From: Viola odorata
Lineage: Eukaryota > Streptophyta > Magnoliopsida > Malpighiales > Violaceae
DNA length: 64,000 bases
NCBI GenBank assembly: GCA_963691705.1
Contig: OY829537.1
Span: forward strand, 66,874,304 to 66,938,303
Reading direction: 5' to 3'
The position numbers were made by a program, and so were the translations under genes. The notes below the pieces were generated by a model that saw nothing but the letters and a program-made list of their open reading frames with translations, was not told the origin of the DNA and made no database searches. Below are positions 52,611 to 63,273 of this stretch, piece after piece (the stretch's first letter is position 1; each line of letters opens with the position of its first letter).

Positions 52611-53608
52611 AAAAATGGGCCCTTGCCATAGGTAGACAAAAAAATATCAAAAAGGTAGCAGATTGTTAAGGTCTAGGCCTTGGTGTTCAAGTCTAGCCTT
52701 AACATAGGCCTTGAGACGCGCCAAAGGCCCATGGATTTGACGGATTGTCCCTTATCGGTAATGTGAAGGGAAGTCATTTGGGGTATGATAGCTCTCCACC
52801 TTTCCCTAGGCAAGATACAAGAGTATGATTGCTTAAGTGAGCGTCTCCTACGCAAATGCGGCATAGGTGTGCGAGCGAGTATTCCGTGTTATGGAATGGG
52901 CGCTGCCATGATGACTTTGCTATGATGGCCACTTCTAGCTAAGTCCGAGTTGAGAGCTAGTAGTGCACAATTAAGAAAGGGCTGAGGTTGGATTCGGGTT
53001 GCAAGCGTTGCTACAGAAGTTCTATCTAAAGGTTCGAAATCGGATGAAGGCCTTGCTTTAGGAGAAGGGCAAGCATAGGCTAAGATGAGATGGTTCGGCC
53101 TATGACATGGTCTAGCGTTGCTGAGAGGTGCGAGCAAGCATGGCCGAGAGGCACAAGAGGGCATGCCCTCGAGATGTGGAATATGGTTGAGAGTTACATG
53201 CGAGCTTGGGAGAGAGACCAAACGAGTGTCTCGAAGGATTGCGGAAGTCTTGGTTGTCCTGCGTGTAAGTGATGGCCGAGGACAAGAGGAGCCTTACTAT
53301 GAGATGTGCACGAGCGAACTTGGTGATGGTTGTGAGTATCGAGGCCTTGCCTTGGTCGGGAGTGTGCGCGAGAGTAGAGAATGGCTTGGGTGTTACTCTT
53401 GGGTTCGACTAAGCCTTGGGTGATGGATGCGAGTCGATGCTAGGTCTTGTCATGAGACGAAGTTCTAAGAGGGTTCTTGGGGATTATTGTCAAGAACCGG
53501 GAAAAGGCTGGCCTAGATGTGGGATCTAGGCCCCGCATGGGCCTTGAAAAACTTGGCCCTTTCCTAAGGCTGACAAAAAAAGATCAAAAGGGTAGAAGAT
53601 GATCAATG
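52611..53608. repeat. Unknown 1-kb block bounded by imperfect direct repeats
   Basis: A 55-bp phrase at about 52616-52671 (GGGCCCTTGCC, GACAAAAAAATATC, AGGTAGCAGAT) recurs with changes at about 53550-53606. The enclosed sequence is GC-richer than its surroundings and contains words such as GTCTAGGCC. ORFs up to 110 codons occur on both strands with no motif. It may be an LTR or a small element of unknown type. Confidence 0.4.
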
Positions 53609-53691
53609 AAAGATTTACCAGATTCTGGTATCTATTGCATGTGAAACCAAATTGGACCCAAAACAACACAAATTGGTAGAAAATGACTATC

Positions 53692-55051
53692 GCTACGCGA
53701 ATTTGGATTTTTAGTTATAACTTTACGCATTTTATTTGTCTATCACATTATTAGCCCGTCTAAGTCAAATTTCTATCGATTTTTTATCATCGGCTATTTT
53801 TTTAATATTCCGTGTCATTTCGTGTCTTTTTTAGTTTTTCATTTTTTTTACTGTCTTTTCGCGCGAACTTCTATCGGTCTCGAGTAAGTTTCCTTAGACC
53901 GTAGATCGAACGCGTTATTTCTTTAATTGGCAATTACCTACCATTTTTCTCTTTCGCGTCAGCTAGTTTGGTTTCGTTCAATTTTTGTCGTTATATCATT
54001 TATTTTTCGTCCAAACGTTCGACATTTTTGAACAATAAAATTCGGACGTCAAACCAAACTTTTTCTTTATTTACTTTCTACTAGTTATTTTGTTTCATTT
54101 TTCTCCACCTTTTAGTGCTCTCGGTTTGGGCATTTTTTCACATCAAGCGAGTTCACTCGTGCCATAGCCTGAACCGAAAATATCCTATTCATGCCAAATT
54201 AATGCATTAATGTCTAATTAATGCATCTTCATCCAAAATCGCATCACCTTTCCCCTAGCTAGCCTCCCCGACGACCGATTGATCATCACAAATATCCCAT
54301 CGATCATCGTTGCCCACACAAACTCTAGTTTGGTCCTCACTCAGACCAAATCATCATCACCAAGCCTCGTCATCTTCTTCCCAAACTGGCGACCAATCCT
54401 TAGCCACACACACCCTCACCTACTCCAATCTTCACCTATAAATACCCAGCTCCAAGCAAGGCATCAAGGGCACCAAAATTCACTCTTACTCTCCCTTTTC
54501 TCACTCTCTCTCTAGTCACTGCCAAGCAAAGTGAGTTTTCCTCCTTGTCTTTTTAATTTCGTTTATGCTTTAAACTTGCTTCAATTGCTTTGTCTTCAAG
54601 TTAATTTCATTGTTCTTGCTTCAAATTAATTTTCTACTTACTTAATTAATTAATTGCTCATTTGTTAGTTTAATTGCTATTTTCATTTTTTGTCAAATTG
54701 CCCACTGTTTTCGTTGAAATAAATTGTTGTTTTGTGTTGATTGAATTGTTGTCTTGTTACTGGTTTTATTGGGTCCATTTTGGTTGTGTTTGGTGACCGG
54801 TTTTTACCTTGAGGCGGGAAAGAAAATGTGATAGGCTTAATTTCATCCCAAGCCCATCTTATTTAATGAAATTCTGGGCTTGATTTCATCTCGACCCCAG
54901 CTGCTATTTTGACAAGAATTAAGGGGTCGGCCCATTAAGTTTTAATAAACTTTCGTGTTTAATTTTCGTATGCAATTGTTCACATGATCATATGCGATAG
55001 ATTGCTTATTTTACTTTCGTGTTTTAATTTTCGTATAATTGTTTATATGCT
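53692..55051 (+). mobile_element. Ogre-type LTR, plus orientation, right-truncated
   Basis: Begins with sequence like the start of the solo LTR (GCTACGCGAATTT, then CATTATTAGCC) and follows it in order, including TATAAATA at 54437-54444 and the TTTCGTGTTTAATTTTCG region. It stops at 55051, where a second LTR begins in opposite orientation. Its last part (with the conserved hairpin) is not seen, so it was interrupted or truncated. Confidence 0.7.
54437..54444 (+). promoter_or_regulatory. TATA box of the plus-oriented LTR
   Basis: TATAAATA within TTCACCTATAAATACCCAGC, at the same relative place as in the solo LTR. Confidence 0.55.
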
Positions 55052-56532
55052 TGTCACACCCCCTTTTTGGATTTTATCCTAATGCGACGCGCGTTTGGGA
55101 CGAGATGTGAGACGAAATTGGACTCATCTCACATGATGCAATGAAGTCGCCACCCTAATTTTGTTTCTAGGTTTAGGGAACCTATTTGTCATGGCATAAA
55201 ATAATAAAAACTACGGCAAAGTGGGTCTGAACCCGAGAACAGCGGTTCGGGGTCGTATTATGGACTCGGGAAGGTGTTAGGTACCCGAGTCACATCCTAA
55301 AAAGGTTACCGGATAAAAGAGGTGTTTAAAATTGTGTTTGAAAAATAAAAAAGTCCTAAATTATGTGATCATGCCCAACGGATTAATAAGATTCTAACAA
55401 ATTTAAATATTCATGTAATATTTATTTGTGTAAGAAGCATAAAAATAAAAGGGCGAGAAACGTTTACTTGTGAAGAGCATTGGTTGATTTATCCTACAAA
55501 GTCGAGATTATTAGTTCAGAAAATGATACGAAAAATAGATAAATACTTAATGACTTATTACGAGTGGAATAATTAATTTTAGTGATTAAATGCGAGCAAA
55601 ATAATTATTTAGGCATTCGAGAGCATGAAAAAATAATTAGTTAAATAGTACGAGCATTCAAATAATCGGCATCAAAATTATTGTTCGCGAATGAAATAAT
55701 TATTTTTTTGATGATTAAACACAGGTAGAATAATTAAACATGCAAGCATATGAAAATAAATGAACAATACAAGTAGACGGAAATTAAATAAACAGTACAA
55801 GCATACGAAAATTAAATAAACAGTACCAGCATACGAAAATATCAGTACGAAAATTAAATGGGTTGAAAAATTGGACTAGGCCCACTGGGCCTAGAAATTG
55901 GGCTCATTGGCAGCCCAACCCTTTCTTCTTTGCATTTGGGCTTGGCCCCGTGACTAACCAAAATTAAAAATGACACAACCCACTTCTTTCTTTTTTTCTT
56001 TCCCGTTTGGGCTTGGCAAAGCCAAGCCCATAATTAATTAAAATGAGGCCAAGCCTCTTATTCCCTCTCCCTGTACTATTCTTCTTCTTCCTTTGGAAAT
56101 GGGAGCAACGACGCAAGGAACAGCACGGCCATGGAGTAGCACAGCAGCGGCGAGGCGAAGCGAGGTGAGGCATGGCGGCTCAGCAACGTCCCGGCGACGC
56201 ACGGCGGTGAGGCATGGCTGCACAGCAGCTCGGCTGGCGAGGCAGCGGTCAGGCGAAGCTGCAGCAGTATGGCGGTGATGGCGAGCAGCTCGGCGTTGAC
56301 AAGGCAGTAGCCCAGCAGCGGCTCGGCAGTGGCGATGCAGTTCAGCGGCGACAGCAACACGACGAATAGTAGCGGCATCATTGGCAGTAGTATCAAGGAA
56401 ATGTGCAGAAAATAGAAGGAAATGTTAAAGCATGCATTTCGCTAATTAAATGAGAAGAATGAAAAAGGAAAGACTTGCCTTGGTTTGCTGCTTCTGCCGA
56501 GAGAGAGGAAGAGAAAGTATGTTGTGCTTTTG
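55052..56532 (-). mobile_element. Ogre-type LTR, minus orientation, left part
   Basis: Plus-strand TGTCACACCCCC at 55052 is the terminal sequence of this LTR family. The order of blocks (GTCGCCACCCTAATT, hairpin, AACAGTACAAGCATACG) matches the solo LTR read backwards. A copia element at 56533 interrupts it; it continues at 63274 to the window edge. Confidence 0.8.
55263..55291 (-). promoter_or_regulatory. Conserved LTR hairpin, copy 5
   Basis: GACTCGGG (55263-55270) and CCCGAGTC (55284-55291) are fully complementary over 8 bp, loop AAGGTGTTAGGTA. This is the best-preserved copy in the window. Confidence 0.65.
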
Positions 56533-57395
56533 GTGTTAGATTCGAATAGAATCTAGGTTGTTCCCTAACCTTATGAACAATCCCAAGAACCAAAACAAAT
56601 CGATTATAAAATGATTAATATACATAAACAGCGGAAGCGTACCTGAATTAGCCGATGCCATGGAATTGGAAAGGGACTTTTGGTCTTCTGGAGGATGAAA
56701 TTCTCTCAGGCAAATGGAAACCAAAGCTCTTGCACAGAACCCTTATTTCTGTTTTCTATATTCTTTATTTTTCTGTATCGTTCTGTTTCCTTGATGAAGA
56801 GCCTTTAAATACAATAGAGAAATTCCTCCAGGGACCAATTCCCAAATAACCAAAATATTAATTACTAATCGGTCCATTAACAATTAGTAATTAATCCGGG
56901 AATCTGCACAAACATTAATTTTGCCCCTCGCACTTCCTGATTAGATAATTCAGACCATAAACTTTATTAGATCACTCGATTGGTCTAAATTCAATTAACG
57001 GTAACGGATACTAATGTACACGTTATTGTCCGAATTGTACAATCCTTATAGTACCGACCGTTAATTTCCTGAATGCTAGCATAACTCTTGTCTAATCCAA
57101 TCCGGTCCGTCGGTTTCATTAATGTCAGAACCAAAAGAGCAGTCGTCGCATCTCATGGCAACTAAACTCATGATGATTACAGACTTAACTAACCAACGAC
57201 ATGGATCCAGTGCACATGTGCAGCATGGAAATACATGTAAAATGATCTGTTCATGTCTATTTCCAACTGATCCACTTTAAACTTTATGAGATCAAAAGAA
57301 TATCAGAGCGCATATTGAAACAGAAATCAATATCCATAAACTATGAAAATAAATACATAGTCAATACATCCTGTGAGCCATAATGGTACAAAACA
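56533..57395 (-). mobile_element. 3' LTR of the copia element
   Basis: In element sense it would start TGTTTTGTACC right after the tract ATTAGTGGGAGTTA and end CGAATCTAACA at 56533. The first 510 bp (56533-57042) match the other LTR closely; 57043-57395 has no counterpart there. Alternatively the LTR ends at about 57042. The tract next to the stop codon supports the longer reading. Confidence 0.65.
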
Positions 57396-57410
57396 TAACT
57401 CCCACTAATC

Positions 57411-59107
57411 TCAGGCATCTAACCTAATGACACCCATGCTCGATACATGGCCATGAAATGCAACAGGTGTCAATGCCTTAGTGAGCGGATCCGCAACTAT
57501 AGCATTTGTACCCAATAACTCAATGCTCACAAGACCTCTCTGAATTCTTTCTTTAATAGCAAGGAACTTGATGTTAATGTGCTTCGACCTTGACGTACTC
57601 CGATTACTGTTGGAGTACAGCACAGCAACCCGGTTGTCACAAAAGATCCTCAATGGTCTCTCAATACCAGTGACAACTCGCAGTTCCTTAACCATGTTCC
57701 GCAGCCATATAGCATGACTGGATGACTCGTAGCAAGCTACGAACTCAGCCTCCATAGTGGAAGATGCGACGAGTGACTGTTTGGCGCTCTTCCAAGAAAT
57801 AGCCCTACCAGCCAGCAGAAAGACGAAACCTGATGTCGATCTTCGACTGTCCTGGCATCCAGCGAAATCAGAATCAGAATACGCAATGATCTCAAGCTGA
57901 TCTGATCTCCTGTACGTGAGCATATGGTCTTTCGTTCTCTGCAGGTACCGAAAGACCCTTTTGGCTGCGACCCAATGATCCCTCCCGGGATTGCTCTGAT
58001 ATCTGCCCAACATACCAACTATATACGCAAGATCTGGACGGGTACAAACTTAAGCATACATGATGCTTCCCACAGCCGAAGCATATGGAATACCCTCCAT
58101 GAGCTTGCGGTCCAAATCGGTCTTAGGACACTGGTCTAGGCTAAATTTCTCACCTTTGGAGATAGGGGTATCATGTGGCCTACAATTCTGCATGCTGAAC
58201 CTTTTAAGAACTTTATCGATGTAACTCTTTTGTGACAACCTGAGGATACCCTCTGAACGATCCCGATGGATCTGTATCCCAAGCACAAAAGAAGCTTCAC
58301 CAAGGTCCTTCATCTCAAACTGAGTTGAAAGGAATGCCTTAGTATCCTGAAGAAGCTTTACATCATTTGTAGCAAGTAGAATATCATCCACATAAAGTAG
58401 TAAAAATATAAACCTACTCCCACTGAATTTATGGTACAGATAGTCCTCTACTGTATTTACCTCAAAACCGTATGAAGTAATAATTCGATGGAACTTCAGG
58501 TACCATTGACGAGATGCCTGCTTGAGCCCATAGATAGACTTTTTCAATCTACAAACCAACTGACTATCCTCGTGAGAGGTCAAGCCATCTGGTCGCTTCA
58601 TGTAGATTTCTTCCTCAAGATCCCCATTGAGGAAAGCAGTCTTTACATCCATCTGATGTAGCTCAAGATCAAAATATGCCACAAGAGACATGATAGTCCT
58701 AAAAGAGTCCTTCGAAGAAACTGGAGAGAAGGTCTCTTTATAGTCTATTCCTTCCTTCTGGGTGAATCCTTTCGCAACAAGACGTGCCTTGTACCTCTCA
58801 ATATTGCCTTGTGAATCCCGTTTGGTTTTAAAAACCCATTTACATCGATCGGTTTCACATTTTTAGGCAATGGTACAAGTTCCCACACGTCATTATCCTT
58901 CATGGATTGAAATTCATCCCCCATGGCCCGTATCCACTTTTGAGCATCAGAACAGCTAGTAGCCTCAATGAAAGTGATTTGGTCACCCTCTAATGAGTCA
59001 ATAGCATCCTCATGTTCTTGCAGAAGTACGACATAATCATCCGGAATCGCACTTCTTCTCACTCTAGTGGACGTCCTAAGAGGCATATTTTGTTGGTTCT
59101 CAACCAC
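57411..59107 (-). pseudogene. pol: Copia RT and RNase H
   Basis: RT reads from about 59000: SCSDAQKWIRAMGDEFQSMK, DNDVWELVPLP, a frameshift near 58850, then DVKTAFLNGDLEEEIYMKRP, KSIYGLKQASRQWYLKF, and catalytic LLYVDDILLATND near 58390. RNase H follows: YSDSDFAGCQDSRRSTSGF, MEAEFVACYESS, FCDNRVAVLYS, HINIKFLAIKERI. One stop (TAA 58050-58052) separates the two in the same frame. It ends VSSMGVIRLDA, close to the polypurine tract. Only one shift and one stop disable it, consistent with a young element. Confidence 0.88.
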
Positions 59108-61163
59108 ATGAGGTTGATGAGTTTGATCTGGCAGAGGTTCCTATAGGACTTCCTGATGATCCACAGGTAAATCTTGTGGGTCCTGATGGTCTTCAGGTAT
59201 AACCTGATGACCTGGTCCTGCAGGAGGATCAGCGATGTTGTTTCTTGCTTGCTGAGGAACAAGAATTGGAACATGAACAATAAGCTCATCTTGTCCCTCA
59301 GGTACTGCCTGATGAGGTGTAGCTGAATCCTCATCAAAAACGACATCAGTTCTTCTATCTTCCCCCTCAAACTCAACATCCTCAAAGAACCGAGCATTTC
59401 CCGTCTCAAAATATTCTGGTAGTAGGGTTGTAAAACTAATACCCCCTTGACCTCTCCGGATATCCAACAAAATAACAACTAACAGTCGTTGAGTCCAGTT
59501 TTCTTTCATCAGGCCTATAAGGCCTTGCCTCAGCTGGACATCCCCAAACCTTTAAATGATTTAGGACAAGCTTTCTGCCAGTCCATAACTCATATGGGGT
59601 TCTGTTAGTCACTTTAGTTGGTATCCTATTGAGAATGTAGACTGCAGTCTTTAAGGCATCTCCCCAGAGTGATACAGGTAAGGTAGTGTTGGCAATCATA
59701 CTCCTCACCATATCCTTAAGGGTACGGTTCCTCCTTTTAGCTACACCATTCATGGTCGGAGACCCCGACATGGTGTACTGTGGAACTACCCCACACTCAT
59801 CGAGAAACTGAGCAAATGGCCCAGGACGTTGTTCACCTGATCCATCATATCGACTGTAGTATTCACCACCACGATCTGATCTGACAGCTTTAATAGTCTT
59901 TCCGAGTTGATTTTCAACTTCGTCCTTAAAAGACTTGAAAGCGTCTAATGCCTCAGACTTTTCCTTTAAAAGGTATAGATATCCATATTGAGAGAAATCA
60001 TCTATAAAACTGATAAAATATCGTTGACCATTCCTAGATGTCGTAGGGAATGGACCACAAATGTCTGTATGTATCAGTTTTAGAGTTTCTGTACATCTCT
60101 CGACCTCAAATCTCCTCTTGTCTGTAGTTTTGCCCTTTATGCACTCAACACAAACCTGTTGGTCTGTATGATCCAGTGCTTCGAGGATTCCATCTGACAC
60201 AAGTCGGTCTATTCTCCTTGCAGAGATATGACCTAACCGTCTGTGCCATAACCTGAATGAATCCTCAGTTGGCAATTTATGCTTAATCCCTCTAGACTCG
60301 CTAACATAACATTCATTATTGCTGTCAACCGTATGCAATAAATACAAGTTATCAGAATCAATCAATGTACCGGTCCCAACCAAAGTGGAGTTAAAATGAA
60401 TGAGACTTTTATGATTTCCGAATCTGATATCATAACCTTCTCTGTCCAACAAGGAAACAGAAATCAGATTCCGTCGAAAAGACGGTACATACAAAGTCTC
60501 TGTTAACTCTAATATGTAACCAGTACATAAGATTATCCCAAAAGTAGCGATGCCCTCAACTGGTACCGGATCACCTGCGCCCATATAGAGAAACCTCTCA
60601 CTTTCCATGGGCCTCCGGTTCGCTCTGCAGCCCTTCAAAGAAACACTTATGTGTTTAGTGGTTCCCGTATCTAACCACCAAGTGTTCTTAGCCACAGATA
60701 CCAGAAGGGATTCTGTATTGACAAGAGACAAGGACATACCTTTCTTTATACACCAAGCTTTATGCTTAGCGCAGTCCTTCTTTAAGTGGCCTGCCTTATT
60801 ACAGAAAAAATATTTTATTCCCTTATGCTCAGTACTTGAGCCTTTATGTTTTTTCTGAAAATCAGGCCCTGCAGTCTCTTTGCCTTTCCTCTTCTTGAAA
60901 CCAGATGAAGAGGCAGTTGCCAGTTGAGCACTGTGCAATGTAACATGCTCCCGTATGTCGCTATCACCCCTGAACTTTATGGTCGAGAATTTACGAATGG
61001 TATCGCTAATCTCAGCCTTCTCTGTATGGGTATAGCGGCTAGCTAAGATCTCTAAGATCTTACTGACACTTTGTTCCTTTTCCAGTGAACTCTGCATGGA
61101 CATAGGGACAGCACTAAGTATGACCAAACGGCAAGCTCTGTTTGATTGTTTTCCAGTCCTCAA
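59108..61163 (-). pseudogene. pol: Copia gag end, protease and integrase
   Basis: A 575-codon open stretch: gag C-terminus, zinc knuckle [13 protein letters not shown] whose first Cys is replaced (KYFF), protease [12 protein letters not shown], integrase [10 protein letters not shown] and CVECIKGK, core [23 protein letters not shown]. At the third catalytic place it reads [14 protein letters not shown], with Lys where the family has Glu. The C-terminal part shifts frame near 59480 (RFFEDVEFEGEDRRTDVVF) and has a stop at 59141. The protein would not integrate DNA even without the shifts. Confidence 0.85.
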
Positions 61164-61347
61164 AAGCCTGGAGTCCCTTATCAGAACTTTGAGGGTTTGG
61201 TACCTTAGGACAATCCTTATAGAGCGCCTGATCCTTATTCATACAACACAGTGCTGTCTCTACCTTCCTCTTCCATAACTTGAAGTTATTGGAAGATAAC
61301 ATTGGCACATTATTCAAGTTGGCAGATACCGAGCTTGTTGAGTTCAT
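61114..61347 (-). pseudogene. gag: Copia gag N-terminus
   Basis: ATG at 61347 opens MNSTSSVSANLNNVPMLSS, then [20 protein letters not shown], the usual copia gag start (FxxWKxxxE pattern). It passes out of frame near 61130 into the 61163 frame ([20 protein letters not shown]). The ATG is the first good start after the leader. Confidence 0.75.
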
Positions 61348-62765
61348 GTCTGAAAGAACACAACACTTAATCAGCTCACCTTAATAAACTTAATGAATAA
61401 CACACTGAATAAATCAGAAGATTAATTATATGACATTGTGCCCAATCTTTGGACTGGAAACACAACTCACAGTTAATTAACCTGTCATAGTGTGAATTTT
61501 ATAGCTTGATTTTGCCAAATGTTTGATCTTCCTTTGGGCCGATCAAACATACGCAATAAATCTCTTAATAGCTATAAACTTGAAATTCATCACTACCGTG
61601 TTTATAATTTCTGTCAAATAATTGTCTTCCTTTGGGCCGACAATTAATCACATGAAATCACAAACACTACACTTGAAAAGTCTAATTGGAGAATTTTCCA
61701 TAGCAGAGGTCACTTTTGTGACTATACTACTTTAATTAACCAATTAGAATAGTCAAGCAAAGCTTAAAAGCTCCCTTATTGTTATTCCAATTTTCTTTAA
61801 AAATTTTAATTATTTTGAACCCTTATAAGCATCTAAACATTTTGATGTTTAATTATTCAAAATAATAAAATTTACTTTAAGTTAATTATTTTGAAACCTA
61901 ATAAACATCTTGTCTTTATGATGTTTAATTTTCAAAATAATTAAATAACTTTAAATTAATTATTTTAAAATTTAACAAACATCTAGACTTTATGATGTTT
62001 AACATTCAAAATAATTAAATAACTTTAAATTAATTATTTTGAAATTTAACAAACATCAAGACTTTATGATGTTTAACATTCAAAATAATTAAATAACTTT
62101 AAATTAATTAATTACACGATTAATTAATTATACCTTTTGCCTCTAATCCTGTTTTTAAATCCTTATATTTTATTTTAATAATCACCTTAACTTTATGATG
62201 ATTAAAAATAAAATAAAACAAGACTAACTTTAATGGGCATTTTTTTTTTTTTTGGAAAAATGGGCCAAAATGGGCCAAAAACCAAAATGGGCCATGCCCA
62301 TGCGCTGGCCCATGCCAGCCAGGCAAGGGGCTGGCCACCCCTTCATGCGCTGGGCCGCGCAGGCCCAAGCGCTGCCAGCCAAAAGGCTGGTTTTTTACCT
62401 TATGCGCTGGGCCTTTGCCCAGCGCTGCCAGCCCAAAGGGCTGGCCCGTCCCTATCCGCATGACAGCCAACGCTGTCATGCAACCCTAGTGCATAGGCAC
62501 TAGGTGCAGCCGCCACATGCTGCTGCTAATTGCCATGTTCCAATTCTCATGAACATACTGATTCCATGAAAATTAAACATCATAAAGAGACAATTCCATT
62601 TACCTAAAATCCCATTGTACCAACAAATTCCATTGATAGTTGATACCAATAAAATCAAAATATCCAGCAATAAAATTATTGCCTTTAATTAATCCTTTCA
62701 ATCATGCATCGTAATAAATAATTAATCATGCATAAAATCGAATTTGTAATGGCTCCGCTACCAAT
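61348..62765 (-). other. Copia leader with tandem repeats and primer-binding site
   Basis: No gene. At 61800-62110 four units of about 75-80 bp repeat, built on AACTTTAAATTAATTATTTT and ATGATGTTTAACATTCAAAA. Around 62260-62450 a GC-rich run repeats GGGCCA and GCGCTGGGC words. Next to the LTR, element sense TTGGTAGCGGAGCC (62750-62764) is the primer-binding site, like that of chromovirus B. ORFs over the GC-rich run are not supported. Confidence 0.65.
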
Positions 62766-63273
62766 TGTTAGATTCGAATAGAATCTAGGTTGTTCCCTAA
62801 CCTTATGAACAATCCCAAGAACCAAAACAAATCGATTATAAAATGATTAATATACATAAACAGCGGAAGCGTACCTGAATTAGCCGATGCCATGGAATTG
62901 GAAAGGGACTTTTGGTCTTCTGGAGGATGAAATTCTCTCAGGCAAATGGAAACCAAAGCTCTTGCACAGAACCCTTATTTCTGTTTTCTATATTCTTTAT
63001 TTTTCTGTATCGTTCTGTTTCCTTGATGAAGAGCCTTTAAATACAATAGAGAAATTCCTCCAGGGACCAATTCCCAAATAACCAAAATATTAATTACTAA
63101 TCGGTCCATTAACAATTAGTAATTAATCCGGGAATCGGCACAAACATTAATTTTGCCCCTCGCACTTCCTAATTAGATAATTCAGACCATAAACTTTATT
63201 AGATCACTCGATTGGTCTAAATTCAATTAACGGTAACGGATACTAATGTACACGTTATTGTCCAAAATCCAAC
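62766..63273 (-). mobile_element. 5' LTR of the copia element
   Basis: 508 bp, plus-strand TGTTAGATTCG to ATCCAACA. It is almost the same as 56533-57042 except for the last 20 bp. The small ORFs at 62768-63081 and 56536-56849 are the same LTR sequence translated and are not genes. Confidence 0.85.

Larger units (their letters stand above)
56533..63273 (-). mobile_element. Ty1/copia element, nearly complete, nested in an Ogre-type LTR
   Basis: Minus-strand element of 6.7 kb with LTRs at both ends, primer-binding site, gag, protease, integrase, RT, RNase H and polypurine tract in copia order. Flanks are TTTGG (56528-56532 and 63274-63278), a 5-bp target duplication. The shared part of its LTRs differs at very few positions, so it is the youngest insertion in the window. 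Confidence 0.9.

Noticed and set aside
53090..53423. ORFs of 101 and 110 codons in the 1-kb island
   Set aside because: Opposite strands with no motif; the island may be LTR-like non-coding sequence.
56076..56396. Alanine/leucine-rich ORF near the copia insertion
   Set aside because: It arises from GC-rich repeats (CAGCAGCGG words) within the interrupted LTR and has no recognisable feature.
56536..56849. Identical small ORFs in the two copia LTRs (also 62768-63081)
   Set aside because: Identity comes from LTR duplication. There is no motif, and both strands are open by chance.
62233..62503. ORFs across the GC-rich GGGCCA repeats in the copia leader
   Set aside because: Open in three frames on both strands because of the repeat; not conserved as protein.
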